From: Obelidium mucronatum
Lineage: Eukaryota > Chytridiomycota > Chytridiomycetes > Chytridiales > Chytriomycetaceae
Assembly (NCBI GenBank): GCA_025765595.1
Contig: JAIVFH010000043.1
Location: 205,967 to 269,966 of the forward strand
DNA: 64,000 bases
Reading direction: 5' to 3'
Shown here: positions 36,500 to 47,559 of the stretch, piece after piece
Layout of the letters: each line of letters opens with the position of its first letter
How positions within the stretch are numbered: position 1 is the stretch's first letter
The notes under the pieces: generated by a model
The model's input: the letters and a program-made list of their open reading frames with translations, nothing else
The model's database searches: none
Told to the model about the DNA's origin: nothing
Position numbers and translations under genes: made by a program

Positions 36500-36856
36500 T
36501 GTTGTAAAATAGTAGTATTTTATTATAAGACAATAACAAAGATAATTAGTAATAAATGATAAGTAATTCTCAACATCGAAACTGGTTCTAAGAGGGAGCT
36601 TGACTGCTACTTGAAACGGGTGAAGATGGAATTCCTAGAGTGAAGTGAGATAAAGAAGTACGTACATTAGTAAGATGTAACTCTTATCATTGTTGGGTGG
36701 CAACGAACCTTTTCGGCTCCCGGCGAGTGTTCCGATACCAGAAAATTTCATGAGGAAAATCGGTATAAATAAGACGGAAATTACATTAGAAGATAACAAC
36801 AAGAAAAAGGACAATCTCACGCACTTAACCTGAAAGTAAAGGCGTATTTTACAACA
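36500..36856 (+). repeat. 3' LTR, 357 bp
   Basis: Same sequence as 30028-30384 as far as the eye can tell, followed at once by the second copy of CATCA and then by resumed TmcB-like coding sequence. The 206 bp between the end of pol and this LTR hold a noncoding spacer and the purine tract. Confidence 0.95.
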
Positions 36857-39800
36857 CATCACCAGGACTCAACGTATCAGCAGCAGCAAGAGACTCGGAA
36901 GCCAAACTTGCTGAACAAGCCAAAGCCGCAGAACACGCGTTGCTGGATGAAATCAACGACATGTTTGTCCACGCGGCGAAAATCTTGCCCAAATCGTGCA
37001 TGCTGCATTTATTCACGGCGTCGTTCCAGTTGAATTATTTGGGGAATAGGGCGCAGTGTTTGGCGGTTACGGCGAAAGCGGCGTTGATGAATCCGCAGTT
37101 GGATGAGGCGTTTATGATTTTTAAGAGGCAGAGGTTGTTGAATGATAAGTTTGGAGGTGGGGATGTGATTGATTTTATTGCGTATGAACAGAATTTGAAG
37201 GTGATGATTTTTTTTTTTTTTTTTGGTTACTTTTGTCATTAAAACTAAACCCCTCATTCATTTTTTTTTTCAATACTTCTTGAAACAATGACAACTACAA
37301 AAAAAAGCTTGCAAAATTGTAAGTAGTGAAAATTATGGCTACCGAAATCAAACAAATGCTAAAACAAAATGCATCCTTTTTTTTTATAGAAACGAACGAA
37401 AAGCAACAATCGCAGGCGTACAATTCTGGTCTGAACTCATGAAACGACACCCCTCATTCCACAAACTCCAATCTCATGGAGCAGCCATCTCAACAGCAAT
37501 CTCCCTCGCTCAAATCCACTTTACAACTCTTTTGAAACTATCCCCAGACTCTCCCGGCGTATACCGCATGTACGGCCGGTTCTTGATAAACGCGCTAAAC
37601 GACAAAAAGAATGGCCAAGATCTCTTGGATCACGCTGATGAAATCGAAGAAGAAGCAGAACGAGAAAACGGTGCTGAAGATGACGACGACGATGACGGAG
37701 ACGGCGATGGTTCAGACAGGGGAAATGTCAGTGATTTCGATGGTTCTGGAATGAGTTTGGAAGACAAGCCGCCACCAAAAAAAGAAATGAATATTAATCT
37801 GTTTTCAGAGGATAACTGTGTCATTACTATTTCTGGTGAACGGCATAATATTGGGTGTATTTTGAGTATGAATGCAAAAGCCAACAAGTTGTTTGGGTAC
37901 AAGAAGGGAGAGACTGTTGGAAGGAATATCACGTTGATTATACCTAGTCCGTTTGCGGAGGCGCATGATGGATATCTTCACAAATATCTTGATACTGGAT
38001 TTGCAAAGGTGGGTTGAAAATTCCTGTTTTTTTTTTCGCTGATTCCCAGTTTACCTTTAGATTATCGATCGTTCCCGACAAGTCCTGGGTCTACACAAAG
38101 AAGGACATCTCTTGCCCATGATCCTCTGCGTCAAACACGCAGTAGATCAACAGGGCAAGCAGTCCTTCATTGGTGTCATTAAACCAGCCAAAGCCAGCGC
38201 AACAGCAGGCTTCATCATCTTCAATGCCGATGACTTGAAAATCAAGTACACCACACTCAACATTCAAGAAGCATTTAATTTCCAAGCGTCGCAAGCAAAT
38301 GTGTTTATGGGAGAAATATTCCCAGGCCTTAATGCAACAACGTTGGATCAGGTTTCAAGTGGAGGTTACCAAACAGAGACGAAAACGGAAAATAATATCA
38401 CGCTTTCTGTGAAAATTGCAGGGGAGAAGATTGTAGTGCAAGGACATGGTCTTTATATTGTTCGAGCCGTGTTTAAACCGATGCAGACGAAATCCACAAG
38501 TTTGAGTAACTTGCAAACGTATTTGCAGACCCAAACCCAGCAACAGCACCAGCAGCAGTCAGATCAACAGATGCATGGACTACACGAAGCGTCTTCAGAG
38601 GAAATGGACCCAAACGCAATGCCAATGGTGTTTTCGGCTCACAACTCCCAAGACAACTTGGCTGCTTCTGAAAAAGTCCCATCCATCGATGGAAATTTCT
38701 CTGATAATGAAAATATGGGAAACAAGACAGGCGGTGGGTATTCAGGATCTGGTGATTTCTCAGGAGCAGCAGCAACAGGACGTCCTTCAGTAACCACCAA
38801 AAAGTTGGCACTTCGAAAACTCCAAATGCTTGACAATGCCGAACGAAAGTCTGATCAGAGGTCTGAATCGAGTTTTTCCAAAGCAAGTAGCTCACGGAAT
38901 GTCAAACGGATCATATCGGAAAAGAACAACACGTCAAACAAGCATTTAATGTTTATTCAGCTCACGTATATTTTATGCATGCTTGTTCTCTCGATAGATG
39001 CGATTTATGAGGATTTCGCGTTCGTCAATGTTTATACGGCCATACGTGTCAAGATTGACAACTTGAATGCGAGATTACAGTCTGCTTTATATGTCGCTCA
39101 AATAAGTGACTCGGCGCGGTCGCTTGATTTGCATCGTATTAATTGGGTGTCGAAAAACCAGATGACTTGTGCAGAGAGTATACCTGGAGCTCAAGCAACA
39201 CATTCAAAACAATACTCAATACATTAAATCAATGCTGAATCAGTTCTTGGAGGTGAAGGGCACTACCTCCTTGATTAATAACAGCGGGTTGCCCATCTAC
39301 ACAACTCTGAATTTCGAAGCCATCAATCTCTTTTTGTCGGCAGCCAAATATGCAGCTCAAGCAAACGTGACGGATTCTCAAATGGCGAAAAACGTGCAAT
39401 TTATACTTGACAACGGACCAACTGTAATCATGAATATCATGAACCAAAGTGCAGTGATGCAACGAGATGAGTACATGATCTATACACAGTATCAACCCGA
39501 CTTGTTCATAAGCACCGCCATTTTTGCCCCCGTCTTTGCGTTTGTACTCATATTTGCCGTGATATTTCCCATCTACTATCACATTGAAAAATACCGAAAC
39601 CGGTTCTTGAGCATGTTCTGCGACATACCCAAAGACGTTGTCAAAGGAATCCATGACTCCCACTTGAAAAGACTCATGGATGCCCAAGAAGAAGACGAAG
39701 AAAACGAGGACAAGGAAAACCACGGGGCTCGTCTGGCCATCGACAACCTTGATTCTTCATTCCGAAAATGGAGACGACCCAAACGAACTGGCGTTGAATG

Positions 39801-41041
39801 TCATTGACTCTGGGACAAGTAATTCTCCTGGAACTGTTGGGAGGAGCACCTTCCGCGTCTCCACGGCGTTTCAATCCTTCTTCCAGAGTAATCATCGGAT
39901 TGGGATATATTCTCTTGTGATGGTATTCTTGTCTATAGTGTACTTTCTGACGTTGGGAACACTGTCACACATGTATGTGACGTCGATGCAGAGTGCAGCT
40001 ACATCCACCGTTTTGGACGTTGCAGAGATCTATTTATTCGACCTTGACAATTTTTGGAGTCCGTGAGCAGTTTACTTGGGGCGCTTCAATTGGCTGGATG
40101 GAGCAACACTGCAAACATGTCGACAACTCTGTACTCTGATTTACTTGGAAATGCAGCCCCTTTGCTGAATGAATTTGCTGATGCAATGAACTGGATGGAT
40201 TATTCACGGTTGTATGGAGATCCGATTATGGCCACACCGCCGTTGGTGCTTCTGGGAGATAGTGTTCCCCACGTTTACATTGAAGTTGATAACGGTTGCC
40301 CAAATACTATAAGTGATCCAGTGGATTGTCCGTCATTCATGAATGGAGTATTATTAGATGGTTTACATGCTGGCATGGAATGGTTGGAAGACACAGTTTT
40401 CCACATTAGTAATATTCAAATGGGAGATAACCCGGCCATTGTAACTGCAGTAGTCGGCTTTGCAGATATGACAGTCACGAATTTGAGAAAATTGAATTCC
40501 GAGTACTTGACGCCTAATATCAAAACATCATCGGAAATGTTTTGGCAGAGTTGGCAGAGCAGTGCGTCCTCCTTTTCGATATTTCAAATCGTAAGCGTTA
40601 TTACTGCTATTATATCGTGCAAAGCAAACCCTTGAAACCTTACCCTTTTTTTTTTATATTAGACATTTACATGTTGCTACATTTTGGCATTGCTGCTCCT
40701 CTACATTTTTGTCATTCGAATCATGTTGAAGAATATGAGCCAGGAGATGCGAAGAACATCCGCTTTGGTTCCACATGCTCCCTACAGAAATCCTCACAAC
40801 AGTTCCAAGCTTCAAAGCATGGGCTGCTGAAATGGGAATCAAGAGCAGCCGTCCGCAAAGCACACCAGGTCAAACACCTGGACAGACGCCCGGAGGGCAT
40901 ATTGCCCACACTTTTGATAACCATGCATTTTCTGAAAAGATACAACAAGCAAAAGCAGAGGCTGGAAAAGCCAAAGAGAAAGAACGCGGGATTCAGTTTC
41001 AGGAGCATTCGATACATATTGCAAAGACGTCTGAAATGTAG
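36857..41041 (+). pseudogene. TmcB-like protein, 3' part: helical repeats, PAS domain, C-terminal membrane segments
   Basis: Continuation of the gene at 28351 after the element. Exons 36857-37200, an 11-nt microexon 37308-37318, 37390-38008, 38061 onward, and a final exon from about 40665. The first part has TPR-like helical repeats of the TmcB type (LFTASFQLNYLGNRAQCL, GGGDVIDFIAYEQNL). An acidic run is followed by a PAS domain (CVITISGERHNIGCIL, LFGYKKGETVGRNITLIIP). Later come several membrane helices, such as FAPVFAFVLIFAVIFPIYY. Frame changes occur near 39165, 39760, at the T5 run at 40047-40052 and near 40770; no acceptable intron explains them. So the gene is broken both by the element and by these lesions, unless the latter are sequence errors. 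Confidence 0.8.
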
Positions 41042-41280
41042 TGCATATCAAGAACTCTTTTTTTTTTACATTATTTGACCACCGCCTAGACATATATCAC
41101 CACAATAAAGAGCTGCATGCTGTGTACGTCATCGACTAAATGAGTGGGAACACTAATAACTTTCGGACTCTTTTGTTCGTACCTGTCCACTTGCTACGCC
41201 TACTTCCGGAATTCTGGAAGTCTGCTATATAAACAGATGCATCCGAGCTTTTCCGAAATGAAACGGCCACAGGTTCTGAG

Positions 41281-42447
41281 CTATGCCGTAATCTTCAGAT
41301 GACCATTTAGAATTGATGATGGAGTTCCCAAAAGCTCTGGCTCTGATCCAGCTAATCCAAACCCAATTGCTGATTTCGTATTCCGATCACAAAACAGAGC
41401 CTCATGATTGCTACCAGGAACCACAACAATATCTCCCTGTTTCGGTATTTTTCGAGGCAATGTACCATTTCTCTGACTCTCCAGAAATTCGAGCCCTTTG
41501 CCCAACAGTGTATTTGGCTATACCCGAATGTTGACCCTTGACAACTCCATCCATTGTAATAAATCTCCCCGGCCGATGCTCCAAAAACGCACCCACGAAA
41601 TCTCCAAACTTTTGATTGGGCTCTATAAAGCAGATTCCCATGCTTTCGCGTTTAGATGAGACATGATTCAATCCGTTTCGAGCCGCAATCTCCTTGACTT
41701 GAGATTTACAAAGATTCCCGAGCGGGAATATGGTTTGTGCAAGAGCTGCGTGAGACACTGTTGACAGGAAATAGGATTGATCTTTTTTGAGGTCGATAGG
41801 GCGCTGGAGCATTGGTTTGAGAGAGGTGGGATCGTTTTTGATGCGTGCGTAATGTCCTGTTACAATGAAATCGATAGTTCCCTGCAATGTTGGCGATTGA
41901 TGCAGGCGATTGGTGGTTGAGATCTTTCGAAACAGATGATATTGGTTCTAGCAATAAGGAGTTCAATGATCTGGAATTTTGATTGATTCCGTCCATGATG
42001 CAGTTGCGTATCCGTTCATGGTCGCTTCGGCGAGCATTATTCTTGTTCAATAAAAGATTGGCAAATGCGCCAAATTTGATCCATTGATTGCATCCGATAT
42101 CAGGATTTGGTGTATTGCCGTTTTGAAGTGAATCAATCATTGGCTCAAATACGTTACTCCAATATTCGCGAGTAAAGTTCACAGTCGATAGTGGGATCCG
42201 CAGCGCATTTGCCGTTCTGAGAGCATCTTTATAGTCGCGCGAGGCAGTAGGACACATGTTCCCTTCCGTGTCCCAGTTATGCATAAAGACGGCATGTATT
42301 TCCATGTTCTTTTTGTGAAAAGGGATTTCAAACTCCGACAGCAAGCAACAACTGAGAACCAACCAAGCTCGGCGCCAAGCTTTTCAAAAGCAGCGCCGAA
42401 ACCGACGAGTCGACGCCGCCGCTGAGTGCAACGGCGACCTTCAGCAT
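41281..42447 (-). CDS. MTU1: Mitochondrial tRNA 2-thiouridylase (MTU1/SLM3), C-terminus uncertain
   Basis: Thiolates the wobble uridine of mitochondrial tRNAs. Exons on minus: 42364-42447, 41934-42308, 41281-41881. Motifs: VAVALSGGVDSSVSALLL (PP-loop ATP site), FMHNWDTEG, GNTPNPDIGCNQWIKFGAF (first catalytic Cys), FIVTGHYARIKND, KDQSYFLSTV, FPLGNLCKSQVK, GICFIEP (second Cys) and KYTVGQRA. A one-base shift at the GGG run near 41435-41437 (plus-strand CCC) is needed to continue into GDIVVVPGSNHEALF. Beyond this the usual C-terminal beta domain (RHRQ, GQ..VxY, CLGGG) is not seen before a stop at 41281. The gene is therefore truncated, damaged, or has another exon I could not place. Divergent from MDJ1. 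Confidence 0.82.
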
Positions 42448-42503
42448 TTTGTATTTTTTTTTCTTTTTCTTTCTTTTTGATTCCTTGCGAAAAACGTCGC
42501 CCA
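42448..42503. promoter_or_regulatory. 56-bp divergent gap between MTU1 and MDJ1
   Basis: A pyrimidine-rich stretch (TTTTTTTTCTTTTTCTTTCT) lies between start codons of two genes whose products both act in mitochondria. Shared control is plausible but not shown. Confidence 0.4.
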
Positions 42504-44073
42504 ATGCACGCAATGCAATCGCACCTGCGCCGAATTCCGCGCGCCGCCGTTCTTCTGCGCGCGCCGCAGTCCCGCTTCCACGCCTCGGCCGGTGAGTCAC
42601 GCGCGCGCCAGCAGCCGGCTTACTAATGCGGCTTACTAATGCGCCCGCAGCGCCGCTGTCGCGCAAGAAGAGCGATCCGTACGAACTGCTCGGCGTCGCA
42701 AAGACGGCGTCGCCCGCGGAGATCAAGAAGGCGTACTACGCAAAGGCGAAGCAGTTCCACCCGGACACGAACAAGGACCCCGCCGCGAAGGACAAGTTCC
42801 AGGACCTGCAGGGCGCCTACGACGTACTGCTCTTTCCGTTCTTTCTTTTCTTTTCTTTCTTTTCTTCTTTTGACGCTCGATAAAAACTAGATTCTATCCG
42901 ATGAGACAAAGAAGGCGGCCTACGATACCTACGGACACGCAGATCCTTCGGCGCAAGGGTTCGGCGGGGGCGCCGGAGGGCCTGGAGGGTTCCATCAGGG
43001 AGGATTCCCAGGCGGGTTTGGCGGTTTCGGAGGATTCGGCGGTGCTGGCGGCGGTGCTGGTGGCTTTGAAGACCTCTTTCGACAATTTGCCGGCGGAGGT
43101 GGTGCTGGTTCAAGCGGATTCGCAGAGAGCCAATATGGCCGCGATGTAAACGTCAGTTCGCGAATCACATTTATGGAAGCCGTAAAGGGAACAGAAAAAA
43201 CAATCAGTTATCAAAGTGTCGTCAGCTGTGAGGAATGCAGTGGAAGTGGTGTCAAGAAGGGTCACAAAAAGAGCAGCTGTGGTACATGTGGCTGGCAGCG
43301 GCCAAGTGAGTTCAAGCTCACTCCTTACAACCGCTTCAACTGACCCATCAACATTGAAAAACAACTAGCAAACTTTTATTCGAGGTGGTTTCCACATGAG
43401 CACGACTTGCTCAACCTGTGGCGGAAGTGGAGTGCATATTCCAAGAAGTTCAATGTGCAAACCATGTGACGGTCAAGGTCGCGTCATGACAGTGAAATCC
43501 GCCACTGTGAATATCCCAGCCGGTGTTGATCATGGAATGAAAGTTCGAGTCTCTCGAAAGGGTGATGCTCCCATGAGCGGTGACGGCCCGGCCGGAGACT
43601 TGTTTGTTCATCTTGAAGTGACTCCGCATCCCAAGTTTCACCGTGACGGAAGTGATATCTTTGTTTCAGCATCCGTTCCTTTGCATATGGCGATACTGGG
43701 CGGCACTATTCGTGTTCCTACAGTGGATGGAGATGTGGACTTGAAGATTGCACCCGGGACACAACCAGAAGAACGAAAACGGCTGCAAAAGCGTGGTGTT
43801 GTGAAAGTTGCAGGACGTGGTGGAAGCGGTGGAGATCGGGGTGATCAATACGTTACCATCAAGATTGCGATTCCTCGACAGATTACTGACTCTCAAAGGG
43901 CAGCGTTTATGGAAGCATTTGGATTGAAACCGGAAGGAGATGCGTCTGGTACAACGGAAGCTGAGGTTAAGGATGATGACACTTCTGATTCGTGTGACAC
44001 GAAAGGAACAATCTTTGATAAGATCAAACAAGGACTCGGAATGAAGGGAAAAGGCTCTACAGACAAGCCATGA
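42504..44073 (+). CDS. MDJ1: Mitochondrial DnaJ (Hsp40) co-chaperone, one-base frameshift
   Basis: Type I J-protein that stimulates mitochondrial Hsp70. Exons 42504-42591, 42651-42823, 42891-43305, 43369-44073. The first exon is Arg/Ala-rich without acids ([18 protein letters not shown]), a good matrix-targeting signal. J domain: [20 protein letters not shown] and the HPD motif in QFHPDTN. Then a Gly/Phe-rich linker, a zinc-finger region with [20 protein letters not shown] and CKPCDGQG, and the C-terminal substrate domain ([27 protein letters not shown]). The second Cys motif should read CGTCGGSGQ, but an extra T near 43292 shifts the frame; the phase of the following intron also supports an indel. 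The 5' end is strongly GC-rich. Confidence 0.9.
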
Positions 44074-44127
44074 TAATATAGTAAAATTTAAACGTATATA
44101 TAATAGTAATTACATATTAAAACAAGA

Positions 44128-45511
44128 ATGGTTGAAACTGCCACTCCAAAGGATGGGCCAACGACCAACAAACCACTTCATCTGCAAAACAAACAAGCAA
44201 TGTTTACCGATGCAGAAGCCCTTTTAGCCGCGAGAAACTGAGACTCACGAAGCCCTGATTGAGAAGGCTTTGAGGGCAATGGATGAAGAAAGCGTATGTG
44301 TGGCCAATACCATCACTCGCAGCTGGGCAACTCGGACTGATTTTGAGATCGAAATTAGATTGAGAATCCAGAATATATCAAGTGCTCTCGTGACAAGTTT
44401 GTGTCGGCGCAGGAACAGCTGCTCATGTGCAAAGTTTATGAGACAAAAGTTACAGGATACGTCAAAGTATTCAAGTTTGACGAAGCCGTCCATGTAAATA
44501 CCGAGACAGTGATTTCTTTGTGGACCCGCTTTAACTGAAACTGGATGTATTATAGGCCACGTCTGTTGCCCTATTCAAACGATTCTATCTCAAACAAGCT
44601 GTATTCAACTATGATCCGAAAATTATTCTCTTGACGTGCATATTTCTCGCTGCAAAGATTGAATCTTCGTATATACCTCTGACTGATTTCTTGGCCAAAG
44701 TTCCAGCATCACAACGACCCGAATTGGACATTGTGAGAGAGATGGAACTTATCGTTGCGGATACTGTCGGTTTCCAGTTTATGGTTCATCAAGTTCGATG
44801 GCCGCTTCACGGTCTCTTTTTGGACTTGCAGGTTTTCTTTTGAACTTGCAATCACACACACACACACACCAAACTCATGCAGTTCTTTTTTTTTTCCTTT
44901 CACGTATTCTCATTTTCAGACTTACTTCACCACCGTCTACCCCGCCCTCGACGCCCGCAAACAAGCATTCAACAACCTCGCAAAAATCTACGGCCGCGCT
45001 CGAGAACTCTCCCAAATCGCGCTCTGCTCAGACCTCCAATTTACACACTGGAGCAGTCAAATCGCACTCGGCTGTTTCCTGCTCGCGTCCCAGGAACTGG
45101 ACATGCGGGCGGATTTGGATCGGTATATCAGCTACCGCATCGACTGGATAGACACGGATACGATTGCATCTCTCCACGTGAAATTGGAGGGCGTTACGAA
45201 TGCGATTGCGGCGCAGCAGGAGTTTGAAAAGTTGGCAAAAGATCCAAAAAGTGTTGTTGGGGTCAAGGTGAAGGAGGTGAATGCAAAGCTGGCTGGGTGC
45301 TTGAATCCGGAATATTTGGCTGTTAGCAAATTGTTGAGTGGCTCTTTTTTTGAAGTGTTGTTGTATTTAAGTGTGGTCTAAGCTTGTCTTTTTTTTTGAC
45401 AGGCATGAAAAACGAAAGAGAGAAGCCGAGGCCGCGAAAGACGCAAAAAGACAGAAAAAGAACGCCAAAGAAGCAGCATCGCATGCTGCAACATCGTCGG
45501 TCTTTGATTAA
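44128..45511 (+). CDS. CCL1: Cyclin H (TFIIH/CAK cyclin), one-base frameshift near start
   Basis: Partner of CDK7/Kin28 in the CDK-activating kinase and TFIIH. Exons 44128-44293, 44365-44493, 44556-44831, 44920-45362, 45403-45511. Cyclin-box features: LLMCKVYETKVTGYV, the ATSVALFKRFYLKQAVFNYD segment, LTCIFLAAKIESSYI, then ADTVGFQFMVH and a second box with LNPEYLAV near the end. The C-terminus is a basic Lys/Ala-rich helix (KRKREAEAAKDAKRQKK) ending SSVFD. In exon 1 the frame breaks near 44239: FTDAEALLAARN runs into a stop, while ETHEALIEKALRAM continues one base later. The donor of the last intron (GTATTT at 45363) is my best choice but not certain. Part of this gene's 3' end is copied at 46796-47130. 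Confidence 0.87.
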
Positions 45512-45635
45512 AGACACTCTTGGAACTTTTGAATGGGCTTGGTTATCCTGGGCAGATGGAACACAAGTGAAAGCCAGAGTCTTTTAAGGGGGACCTAGTG
45601 CGATAGTCCAAAAATAAAACTCACCAAGATTTGCC

Positions 45636-46548
45636 ATGAGTAACATTACCCTGCATGACCAATGCAATGCAGCCTACACCTCATTTGTAAGTTGATACCT
45701 GACATGTTGTGTTGTCTTGCATTCGGCTTCTAAAAGCGCAATAGACCAGTTATCTGGACACTAATCTGGACAAGAAAAATGTCAACGTATGCGCCCAGAA
45801 TGTTATAGATTCGCATATCAAATATCACGCAATCTGTGGGATCGATATGTTCTACTCTTTCAATTTGGACTATTATTTCAAGTCCAACTTTTCCATCAGC
45901 ATCAATGGCACCAAGTATCTGATCCCCTCAAACGCATCCGCCTACCAAACCGAATGCCAGAAAAAAGGATTCAATGTGACGATCGCAGCGTATCCGACCG
46001 ACGAACTGTGCATCCTTGCTGCCCAACAATATGTGAGTGTCCATTATTGCTTGAAAAGTGGTTTTGGGCTTTGATTAAAAAATTACAGGCACAGAGGGCC
46101 AAGGATGCAAAAGAGCCCCCCAAGGAGTGCGAACAACATGTTATGGACATTCTCGTTTTATATGAGAAAACCTGCGTACCAGTCATCCACACCAAACACC
46201 CTGTACAACTCGACTACAAAGTACCAGGAATACTGCTACCAAGAATTAGGAAAAAAGATGCTCATCAACGGGACTGCACCTTACAGCTTTTTGGTTGAGC
46301 TGAAACATTTTTTTGCTGAAGCTGGGCCATTTCTTGGATTCACGATTGTATATTTTGCTTTATGCGTTCTTTTTGGCATCTGTTGGCTCTTGAGGTTTAT
46401 TTTTGTGATCTGCTGCTGTCGCCCCAAGCCTTCTCTGGAAGAACGGAGAAAATATGGGATTATCATTTACTATCAGATTTACCGAGTGCGTCCAAGTGAT
46501 CTCGAGAGCACAAACAGACAAACTACTTCTTCTTCTTCCAATGAGTAA
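45636..46548 (+). CDS. Hypothetical small membrane protein with Cys-rich ectodomain
   Basis: Exons 45636-45686, 45745-46032 and 46089-46548. Not assigned to a named family. The N-terminal two-thirds has spaced Cys and Asn-X-Ser/Thr sites (NFSISINGTKY, CQKKGFNVT) as in secreted or lumenal domains. A hydrophobic helix near the end (FTIVYFALCVLFGICWLLRF) is followed by CCCRPKP and a short cytosolic tail with a Ser run. In exon 3 the frame that starts in phase (AQRAKDAKEPP) is replaced near 46190 by another frame containing YCYQELGKKM and the membrane helix, so one base is gained or lost there. No signal peptide is obvious at the chosen start. Confidence 0.5.
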
Positions 46549-46640
46549 TTCATTCTGTCATAATAAATTTGACCGTATCAAAGCATGTTGTTTTGCTTTT
46601 CTAAAGAGGATCATGTTTTCTTAAAGTGAGAGAGAGCTGT

Positions 46641-47130
<490 letters not shown>

Positions 47131-47324
47131 AATAAACCTCATGATCTTGCTCTATGAGAGTAATTTATTGTTTCACAGCAAATTGGTAGCACTGCTTGCA
47201 AGTTACACCATCCCAATCCCTCTTCAAAAACTTGCAAAAAAGTCTCCCTTACCCAACCCTGTGACAAGGAACTTATCAGATGGTTGGAACCACATTTGTA
47301 ATTCCTCGAAAAGAATGGTTTGGA

Positions 47325-47446
47325 TTCCCCCAGACCTCTAATATCAAGTTGTGCCCAAAAAATGGGTTTATTAGATTTCAACTATCAGAATCTTAAACGC
47401 GTCTGCTTGCATCTCATAATTGTTGTTGATCAGCGCCAACAGTTCC
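47325..47446 (-). pseudogene. Shard of an anoctamin gene
   Basis: Reads like the anoctamin exon at about 49425-49545 with many changes. The best part is CATCTCATAATTGTTGTTG with ATCAGCGCCAAC following, against ATCTCATAAATGTTGTTGAT with CAGTGCAAAC following. In translation it corresponds to the conserved segment around LINNIYEIRADAF and to EPFLAQDIGVWG. No open frame. The surrounding 47131-47324 and 47447-47559 hold nothing I recognise apart from a (CAAAA)n run near 47478-47500. Confidence 0.65.
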
Positions 47447-47559
47447 AAATGTCAAGAGCAAAATTCACTTTTTATGCAAAACAAAACAAAACAAAACAAA
47501 ACGCAATTCCAACACACTCAAAAAACAGTGGCAACAAAAATGCAAAACTTTTTTTTCTT

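Larger units (their letters stand above)
30028..36856 (+). mobile_element. Ty1/copia LTR retrotransposon, 6829 bp, target duplication CATCA
   Basis: Complete element flanked by 5-bp direct repeats CATCA at 30023-30027 and 36857-36861. Two LTRs of 357 bp begin TGTTG and end CAACA, and appear identical by eye. The internal ORF has the copia order: Gag, zinc knuckle, protease, integrase, reverse transcriptase, RNase H. A purine-rich tract GAGAGGAGG directly precedes the 3' LTR (36491-36499) and fits a polypurine tract. After the 5' LTR I find no convincing primer-binding site (sequence TTTCAAGTATTATAGCGCCC). LTR identity implies a recent insertion; a frameshift near the 3' end of pol may have disabled this copy. 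Confidence 0.95.
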
